Of a stretch of 45,311 nucleotides of DNA, positions 40,063 through 45,311 are shown in pieces. The position numbers were made by a program, and so were the translations under genes. Origin of the DNA: Gemmatimonadota bacterium (GTDB taxonomy: Bacteria > Gemmatimonadota > Gemmatimonadetes > Gemmatimonadales > Gemmatimonadaceae); contig DAHUXM010000035.1 of NCBI GenBank assembly GCA_027307165.1, positions 1 through 45,311 of the forward strand, written 5' to 3'. The notes under the pieces were generated by a model. That model saw nothing but the letters and a program-made list of their open reading frames with translations, ran no database searches and was not told the origin of the DNA. How positions within the stretch are numbered: the stretch's first letter is position 1; each line of letters begins with the position of its first letter.

Positions 40063-40167
40063 CCGGAGGAACCTTCTGCCGGGCGGACGGACTCAGCTCG
40101 GACCCGGGACGGGCCCGCGATCCATGTTTCCCAGGCCGAGCTTACCGTCATCCCCCAGACAACCAGC

Positions 40168-40362
40168 TTATTCCTTCGTCTCGCTGTTCCGGTCGATTTC
40201 CGCGAATTTGTCCCGATCCTGCTTCGATACTGGCGCGATCTTGTCGCCACGATGGATCTGATCGACCTCTTCCTTGTTCTCCTCGATCAGATGCTCGTCC
40301 GTCGGGCGAAACTTGCGATCGGTCGCTGGCACCAATCGCTGGCCCTTGTATGATTGCGTCAC
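40168..40362 (-). CDS. Small charged protein (64 aa), uncertain
   Basis: The frame begins at GTG 40362 with GAGGA 7 nt upstream, a good ribosome site. The product is very hydrophilic: TQSYKGQRLVPATDRKF, then a Glu/Lys/Asp-rich helix (EENKEEVDQIHRGDKI) and SKQDRDKFAEIDRN. There is no signal or membrane helix. Composition resembles small stress-associated or intrinsically disordered proteins, and I do not know the family. It lies alone between a + gene and the ABC-F gene on its own strand. Confidence 0.55.
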   Translation of the reverse strand: MTQSYKGQRLVPATDRKFRPTDEHLIEENKEEVDQIHRGDKIAPVSKQDRDKFAEIDRNSETKE

Positions 40363-40453
40363 CCGTCGATCCTCGCTTTAAGGTTTCTACCACCAGAAAG
40401 CGTTCACGATACGTGCCGAGGCTACCACTTTCGACCGTTCGGGGAGCGAGCCG

Positions 40454-42391
40454 TCAGCCTGCCGAACTGTCCACCAGACTCGTCCATTCCTCGAGAGCCC
40501 GGTCCAGGCTGCGCCGCACACGGTCGAGATCCTTGCCCAGCTTCACCGCGCGCGCAGTTCCGTCGGTCGTCCCGTATAGCGAGGGGTCCTCGAGGGTTCG
40601 AGTCAGCTCAGCTACCTGCGCTTCGAGTTCCTCGACCCGGGATTCGGCCTCTTCCGCGCTCCGTTTCATCTCCCGCTTGGACGCGCGTTCCTTCTCCATG
40701 TCCGACTCGTGTCGCCGGGTTTTCTGCTTCTCGCGCACCCGGCGAAGACCCTCTTCCTCCTCGGCGCTGACCCGAGCTGCATGCTCGCGCTCCTCGCTCG
40801 CCACTTCCCATTCGGCAAAGGTGCCGGCGAAGTCCGTGACATGCGTGTCGTGCAGAACCCAGACGCGTGTGCACAGCGCCCTCAGCAACGCGCGGTCGTG
40901 GCTCACGAGGATGACGGTCCCTTCATAACCCTCGATCGCATCCTCGATCGCCTCGATCGACTCGACATCCAGGTGATTCGTCGGCTCATCGAAGATCAGC
41001 AGGTTCGCTCGCGACAGCATCATCATCGCGAGAGCGACACGCGCCCGCTCTCCGCCCGATAGCGTCGCCGCTGTTCTCGCAGTCTCCTCACCCGAGAAGC
41101 CGAAGCGGCCCAAGTGACCGTAGACCAGCCCCCGCTCCCACTGTGGACGCATGTCGCTGATGACGTTGTACAGCGTCTTGTCACTCGGCACCTGCGCCAT
41201 GTCCTGCCTGTAGTACTCCACTGTGATGGAGCCGCCCATCCTGAGTACGCCTGCCTGCGGCGTCCTGTCTCCGATCAGAGTCTTCAGGAAGGTCGATTTC
41301 CCGGCGCCGTTGGGACCGACGATCCCCAGCCGGTCCCCGCGATTCACGACCGATGTCAGGTCACTGATCAGCGTCCGGCCATCGACTCCCACGGTGACGT
41401 GGTCCGCGACGACCACCTGATCGCCGCCGCGTTCGAGCGTCTGGAGCCGCAGCGCCATCGTACCGCTCTCGCCCGGCGGCGGGCTCAGCCGGCCCACCCG
41501 TTCCAGGCGCTTGCGGCGCCCCTTCGCCTGCTTGGAATTCTGGCCGGCGATGTTACGCCGGATGTAATCCTCCTCCTCGGCAATCACACGCGACTGCTTC
41601 GAGAAGGCGCGTTGCGCCGCTAACCGGCGCTCCGCACGCTGGCGAACGAACTCCTCGTAACCGCAAGCGTAGGCCGTGGCTGTGCCCGACTCGAAATGAA
41701 GCATGTGATCCGCCACCTCCGCGAGAAACGCACGGTCGTGGCTTACGAGCAGGATCGTCTTGTCGGTCTCCCGCAGGTACGATTCCAGCCATGCGGTCGT
41801 ATCCAGATCGAGATGGTTGGTGGGCTCGTCCAGAAGAAGAACTTCTGCCGTGCTCACCAGCTGCCTCGCAAGTCCGACTCGGCCGCGCTCTCCGCCGCTC
41901 AGATGAGCGAGCGGCCGCGTACGCGACTCCACGGGATCGAAGCCAAGCCCGTGCAGCACGGCGTCGACGCGCGGCGCGAACGTATATCCACCTTCACGCT
42001 CGAATCGTTCGAGATCGCGCGAATAGCGGTCCAGATCACGCTCCGTGCACGCCTCACCGAGCTCACCGAGTCGATTCGCCTGATCCGCGAGCGATTTCTC
42101 GAGCGCCAGCAATTCCGCGAATGGACCGGCCGCTGCCTCCCATACCGTGGTCGCTCCCTCGAAGTCCCGATGCTGATCGAGGACGGAGATCTTCATCGTG
42201 GGAGACTTCGCCACCGCCCCTGAAGTGGGACGCAGCTCGCCGGTGATGAGCTTGAACAGCGTGGTCTTTCCCGTGCCATTGCGCCCGACAATGCCCCACC
42301 GCTCGCCCTCGGCGACGGTGAACGTGATGTCCTTGAATAAAGTCGTCGCGCCAAATTCTACGGACGCGTTTGAAACGGATAGGAGAGTCAA
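40454..42391 (-). CDS. ABC-F family ATPase (Uup/EttA-type, ribosome-associated)
   Basis: The 645-residue soluble protein has two ATP-binding cassettes and no membrane helices. The first has Walker A GRNGTGKTTL near residue 36, signature LSGGERGRVGLARQL and Walker B LLLDEPTNHLDLD. The linker (about 235-325) is basic and rich in Arg/Lys (QNSKQAKGRRKRLERV). The second has GPNGAGKSTF, LSGGERARVALAMM and LLIFDEPTNHLDVE. A long C-terminal coiled coil (about 540-645) is Uup-like. Such proteins act on the ribosomal E site, and some give antibiotic resistance, but the linker does not identify a drug. The start is a TTG at 42391; no ATG is available upstream before a stop in the same frame. Confidence 0.93.
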   Translation of the reverse strand: MTLLSVSNASVEFGATTLFKDITFTVAEGERWGIVGRNGTGKTTLFKLITGELRPTSGAVAKSPTMKISVLDQHRDFEGATTVWEAAAGPFAELLALEKSLADQANRLGELGEACTERDLDRYSRDLERFEREGGYTFAPRVDAVLHGLGFDPVESRTRPLAHLSGGERGRVGLARQLVSTAEVLLLDEPTNHLDLDTTAWLESYLRETDKTILLVSHDRAFLAEVADHMLHFESGTATAYACGYEEFVRQRAERRLAAQRAFSKQSRVIAEEEDYIRRNIAGQNSKQAKGRRKRLERVGRLSPPPGESGTMALRLQTLERGGDQVVVADHVTVGVDGRTLISDLTSVVNRGDRLGIVGPNGAGKSTFLKTLIGDRTPQAGVLRMGGSITVEYYRQDMAQVPSDKTLYNVISDMRPQWERGLVYGHLGRFGFSGEETARTAATLSGGERARVALAMMMLSRANLLIFDEPTNHLDVESIEAIEDAIEGYEGTVILVSHDRALLRALCTRVWVLHDTHVTDFAGTFAEWEVASEEREHAARVSAEEEEGLRRVREKQKTRRHESDMEKERASKREMKRSAEEAESRVEELEAQVAELTRTLEDPSLYGTTDGTARAVKLGKDLDRVRRSLDRALEEWTSLVDSSAG

Positions 42392-42409
42392 CTTTTGATT
42401 CTTGCTTTG

Positions 42410-42440
42410 ACGTGGTTACAAGCCGAAATGTAAACCACGT
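42410..42440 (-). promoter_or_regulatory. Leader hairpin before the ABC-F gene
   Basis: ACGTGGTTACA (42410-42420) pairs with TGTAAACCACGT (42429-42440) with a one-base bulge and loop AGCCGAAA. It lies 18 nt upstream of the TTG start on the minus strand. It might regulate translation or mark an attenuator. No T tail is present. Confidence 0.45.
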
Positions 42441-42485
42441 ATTCACATGGCCGGCCGCGTGGCTCGCTCGAGGGACCGGCTCATG

Positions 42486-42839
42486 TCACCCGGCAGATGC
42501 AACCCACGACTTCCACTCCGCCTCGGCGAGGCCTAACGTGACCTTCTGGCCGAAACGCACCATCGGCTGCATTAGCAGGAGCGGCTCCTCCGCGAGCTTC
42601 GCGAGCCAACTGTCGTCGCCCATGCGCGCATGCTGCAATCCGAGATCGAGATAACGCGGCGATTTCTTGTCGATGAGAGATCCGACCCCGAACTTCTGAG
42701 CGAATCGCCTCAACTCTCCCAGCGACGCTGCGCGCTCGTTCAGGTCCACGAAGTGAATCTTCACTCGTCGTTCGGTAAAGAACCGCTGCGCCTTGCGCGT
42801 GTCGGCACTCTTCTTCGTGCCGAAGATCTGCACTTCCAT
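42486..42839 (-). CDS. ArsC/Spx-like thioredoxin-fold protein without catalytic cysteine
   Basis: A 117-residue protein from ATG 42839 (the frame is open to 42890). It has the ArsC/Spx/YffB fold pattern: VQIFGTKKSADTRKAQRFF where an ArsC would have C-x-x-C or C-T-C, followed by KIHFVDLNERAASLGELRRF and later EPLLLMQPMVRFGQKVTLG, the P-x-x-R-x-G-x-x-x-x-x-G segment. All cysteines of the usual redox site are replaced by Lys-Ser-Ala-Asp, so arsenate reduction is not expected. Proteins with this GTKKSxDTRKA start recur as a separate subgroup of unknown function. Confidence 0.8.
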   Translation of the reverse strand: MEVQIFGTKKSADTRKAQRFFTERRVKIHFVDLNERAASLGELRRFAQKFGVGSLIDKKSPRYLDLGLQHARMGDDSWLAKLAEEPLLLMQPMVRFGQKVTLGLAEAEWKSWVASAG

Positions 42840-43028
42840 GCGCTGTAATTTAGGCTGTGGTCCATCGATGGATTGGCGGACGGGCGACAATCAGTACCTG
42901 ATCATTCGCACAGCTGTGATAGCGGATCGACAGCGGCTCTTACCGTTCGTATTCGAAAGGTATAGGCTTTTCCTCCATGTGACATCAGCGTTTCGCGACG
43001 CACATGCGTGTAGTACGTCGAGCCAGAC

Positions 43029-43862
43029 GTGGCCGATTTACCTTTGCCGGACGCAGATAGCCCCGGACGTGACAGAATCCGATCCGACTTGATATACATC
43101 GTTTTTCTGCCGCCAGATGTGTTGCGAACTGTATCCTCTATCGCCGCCGGCTATGGCGGCAGTATGGTGTCCCTGCCGAATGCTCGCCAGCTTCTGGCCG
43201 CGATTGCGTTCCCCGACGGTGACTGCCTGGTCATCGATCCATCTCTCACCACTCCGATAATATCTGAGACTATCGTCAGCGCCCTGGCCAAATTCCCGCG
43301 TCCGGTCGTTGTTTTCAGTGCTGTCAACGCGGCGGCAATGGAGAGCGTGGTGATTCTGGCCCGGCGCAGTCAGGCGCGGTTTGTTTTCCGTGGTGTTCCG
43401 ACCGAGCGCTCGACACTGGAGCAGGCGTTGCTCCTGACCCCGGACGTCAAGCTGCGCGCGGCGTTGCTATCGGAGATCGACGCTCATATGGCTCGCCTCC
43501 CGTCGGTCATCGGAGACAGGCTCAGGGACGCATTCATGACAGGCGATGGCGTACGTTCTCTCGATGCACTTGCTGCGATGACGGGGCTCACACGCCGCGG
43601 CCTCGACCGACGTTTCGCCAGCGCTGGCTTCGTCTCTGGCAAACGACTGCTGGATGCGTGGCACATCGTGGCTTGTTACACGGCGATTACAAGATCGATG
43701 GTACCGCTCGGAAGGATCGCGCGCATGCTCGGTTGTACGACGCGGGCGATGGATGCGCAGTTCGTGGCGATGCTTGGTGTTACGTGCAGTGGGTTACGGG
43801 CAGAACCGATATCAGTTGAGGAACTAGCGGGGCGAATGGCGCGACGATTGACTGAACGTTAA
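43029..43862 (+). CDS. AraC-type HTH regulator with degenerate receiver-like N-terminus
   Basis: A 277-residue protein from GTG 43029. Residues about 20-130 show a receiver-like alternation (LIYIVFLPPDVLRTVSSIAAG, DCLVIDPSLTTPIIS, RPVVVFSAVNAAAM and ARFVFRGVPTE) but lack the N-terminal acidic pair of true response regulators. D in VIDPSL is the only plausible acceptor. The C-terminal part has two helix-turn-helix units of AraC type: SLDALAAMTGLTRRGLDRRF and MVPLGRIARMLGCTTRAMDAQF. Known regulators of this mixed design respond to protein partners or unknown signals. Target genes are not evident. The region 42840-43028 upstream has no obvious operator. Confidence 0.75.
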   Translation: MADLPLPDADSPGRDRIRSDLIYIVFLPPDVLRTVSSIAAGYGGSMVSLPNARQLLAAIAFPDGDCLVIDPSLTTPIISETIVSALAKFPRPVVVFSAVNAAAMESVVILARRSQARFVFRGVPTERSTLEQALLLTPDVKLRAALLSEIDAHMARLPSVIGDRLRDAFMTGDGVRSLDALAAMTGLTRRGLDRRFASAGFVSGKRLLDAWHIVACYTAITRSMVPLGRIARMLGCTTRAMDAQFVAMLGVTCSGLRAEPISVEELAGRMARRLTER

Positions 43863-44090
43863 TGGTGTCGTGTCGGGGGAAGCCCGAAAGCGCGCGTGAA
43901 GAGATTATAGTGCGTAAAGGCTGGAGTACGAGCCTCCGACGAACCCAAGGCAATTCACTCATCGCTGTACCGCGAAGATGAAAGACGCTTCACCAAGATC
44001 ACTCGTCACGATCGCGGCGATGTCGCTTCTTATGAGGTCGGAAACTTCCCCGAGCAGTTCCAATGAAACCACACCCGAATTCATTGAAGC

Positions 44091-44708
44091 TTACTGAAGC
44101 TTTTCAAGCATTGGGCGCTGCTCATTATGACGCTTCTGCCTGTCGATTAGATCAGCCGGAGGGCCGTTTTGGACATAATCGCGCAATGATGCTATCCAGT
44201 CATGTTTCCTTGCACACCTGTCTGGAGGAATTCGCTCGACGAACGCCAATTCTTGGGCCACGCATATCCTTTCGATGCGATCCTTTAACTCTGGCGTGTA
44301 CGGTATCCAGCGACGATTAATGTAAGCATGAGTTGCCTCGTGGATTAGCACCGCAGCTGTTTGCCATGCAGTTCCGCTCATAGCAGTCGCAAGATCCAAT
44401 ATGCACATCTTGCCCGCAGCCGAGTAGTATGACAACGGAGTCGACTTGATCAGAATGCGCCACATCACGCGTCTGCCACGTACAAAACCATCAGGATCCA
44501 AGTCACGCCACGCGTAGAGTGCAGCACGCACATTGTTAATCACTCGTTCAGCTTCAGGGGCACCTATAAGTGGATATGCTGCCACCTGAAAACCGTCAAT
44601 CACGGTCCAATCCGGGATGTGTCGCCAGATCCATCCGTTAAATGCCCGGTATGAGAAACGGTGTATCCCTGGTCCTTGCTGCATAAGCTTACGGAATAAG
44701 CGGGACAC
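44091..44708 (-). CDS. Predicted zinc-binding (HExxH) protein of unknown function
   Basis: This 205-residue product has a zincin-like motif in a helix: L-I-H-E-A-T-H-A-Y (near residue 121). A third ligand may be a later Glu or His (CVAQELAFVERIP is 25-30 residues on). The N-terminal part (RAFNGWIWRHIPDWTVIDGF) and the WRDLDPDGFVRGRRVMWRIL region have no clear relatives I can name. There is no signal or membrane helix. The start codon is GTG 44708; ATG 44684 is an alternative. Base composition is visibly more AT-rich than the rest of the window and the gene abuts an IS element, so it may be horizontally acquired. It could be a peptidase, a toxin or a domesticated gene. Confidence 0.65.
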   Translation of the reverse strand: MSRLFRKLMQQGPGIHRFSYRAFNGWIWRHIPDWTVIDGFQVAAYPLIGAPEAERVINNVRAALYAWRDLDPDGFVRGRRVMWRILIKSTPLSYYSAAGKMCILDLATAMSGTAWQTAAVLIHEATHAYINRRWIPYTPELKDRIERICVAQELAFVERIPPDRCARKHDWIASLRDYVQNGPPADLIDRQKRHNEQRPMLEKLQ

Positions 44709-44742
44709 GTGACATTCGGTCTAGGGGGTTAAATCAAGCAAC

Positions 44743-45311
44743 TGGAGTTCCCCCGATTTGACAGACACGGGGTTTACGCTGCCACTTCGTGCGGTAGCGT
44801 TTGCATCTCGCAGTCTCTTGCGCACTTCGCTTCGTAGTCGGCAGGGCTGAGATAATCAATCGAGGAGTGCCGACGCTCTCGATTGTACCACACTTCGATG
44901 TACTCGAAAAGGGCTGCTCTGGCTTCTTCTCTCGTTTGCGAGAGCCGTTCCCAGCCTGCGTCGTTCACCAGCTCCTTCTTCAGTATTGCAAAGAAACTCT
45001 CGGCCACCGCGTTGTCCCAGCAGTCGCCCTTTCGGCTCATGCTGCACATCATCCCGTTCTGATCAAGAAGCTCTCGATAGTCCCCACACGCGTACTGACT
45101 TCCGCGATCCGAATGATGTAGCACGCCAAGCTCTGGAGTGCGCTGCGAGAGCGCCATCCTGAGCGCATCGAGTGTCAACGATCTCTCCATCGTGTGCTTC
45201 ATGCTCCATCCCACCACCCGCCTGGAAAACAGATCCAGGATCACTGCCAGATACAGCCAGCCCTCCGCCGTCGGAATGTACGTGATGTCACTCACCCACA
45301 CCCTGTTCGGA
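44743..45311 (-). mobile_element. IS3-family insertion sequence, partial (runs off the window)
   Basis: One end begins near 44743 with TGGAGTTCCCCCGATTTGAC and continues ACAGACACGGGG just outside the transposase stop, in the manner of IS3-type terminal inverted repeats. The other end lies beyond 45311, so length, the first open frame and target duplication cannot be seen. Confidence 0.6.
44774..45311 (-). CDS. IS3-family transposase, catalytic part (OrfB), truncated by window end
   Basis: The visible C-terminal 178 codons continue past the window edge with [13 protein letters not shown] in frame. The DDE catalytic core is visible: first Asp in WVSDITYI, second in [10 protein letters not shown] and Glu in [31 protein letters not shown] near the end is typical of IS3 OrfB. 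The core is intact in this stretch, so the copy may be active. The upstream OrfA and frameshift site are outside. Confidence 0.92.
   Translation of the reverse strand, partial: PNRVWVSDITYIPTAEGWLYLAVILDLFSRRVVGWSMKHTMERSLTLDALRMALSQRTPELGVLHHSDRGSQYACGDYRELLDQNGMMCSMSRKGDCWDNAVAESFFAILKKELVNDAGWERLSQTREEARAALFEYIEVWYNRERRHSSIDYLSPADYEAKCARDCEMQTLPHEVAA

Noticed and set aside
42486-42839. Arsenate reductase
   Set aside because: The catalytic cysteines are absent, so the enzyme name is not justified.
43978-44097. Possible small 38-codon gene
   Set aside because: No ribosome site, weak signal-like start and no similarity; not enough to call.

Overview
The window looks like chromosomal DNA of a high-GC, didermal soil-type bacterium. 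The gene styles (secreted M16/M28 peptidases, Tat-exported TldD, OmpW-like barrels, OprB-like porin, isolated BY-kinase-like protein, DUF3667) suggest Gemmatimonadota. That placement is inference from gene content and protein style, not from a marker gene.

Layout. 1-4028 (+): the end of argG, a 16-bp tandem repeat, argH, a Rieske/FAD reductase, the fluoride channel crcB and its DUF190 partner. 4084-6104: two paralogous outer-membrane barrels, a small HTH/AT-hook regulator with its own inverted repeats, and cspA. 6289-10382: isoprenoid gene ispG, a DUF3667 membrane protein, a free-methionine-sulfoxide reductase and small exported or membrane proteins. 10463-12764 (-): a BY-kinase-like protein without a Walker A motif and a cupredoxin lipoprotein. 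12885-20288 (+): a complete histidine operon hisG-D-C-H-A-B-F-N-IE in which all eight junctions are 4-nt ATGA/GTGA overlaps, preceded by a His-rich leader peptide and a terminator/antiterminator pair. 20312-24576: a divergent RcnR-like regulator, then a magnesium (M-box type) riboswitch with its own terminator, an OprB-like porin, an Nramp-related transporter with a non-canonical metal site and a small membrane protein. 24595-28867 (-): a three-gene secreted-peptidase operon. 28954-33580 (+): murB variant, two small conserved proteins, msrA, a hexose-6-phosphate epimerase and a KdpDE-like two-component pair. 33663-38284: rhodanese, an exported putative glycosidase-like protein and the TldD/TldE pair. 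38394-43862: DUF983, a beta-propeller protein, ABC-F ATPase, a cysteine-less ArsC/Spx-like protein and an AraC-type regulator. 44091-45311: an accessory end with an HExxH protein beside an IS3-family element that runs off the window.

The two strongest discoveries are RNA-based switches. (1) At 20751-21021 an M-box aptamer is followed by an intrinsic terminator, and the 3' strand of aptamer helix P1 can pair with the terminator's 3' arm. This is a complete Mg-responsive switch in front of a porin plus Nramp-related transporter, which suggests a coordinated outer- and inner-membrane Mg2+ uptake operon. (2) At 12879-13020 a 23-codon leader peptide with five His codons in seven, a 14-position antiterminator helix and an intrinsic terminator form a classical ribosome-mediated his attenuator.

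Intergenic stretches with little in them: 42840-43028 and 43863-44090 show no convincing gene. 21022-21399 is a long leader described separately.
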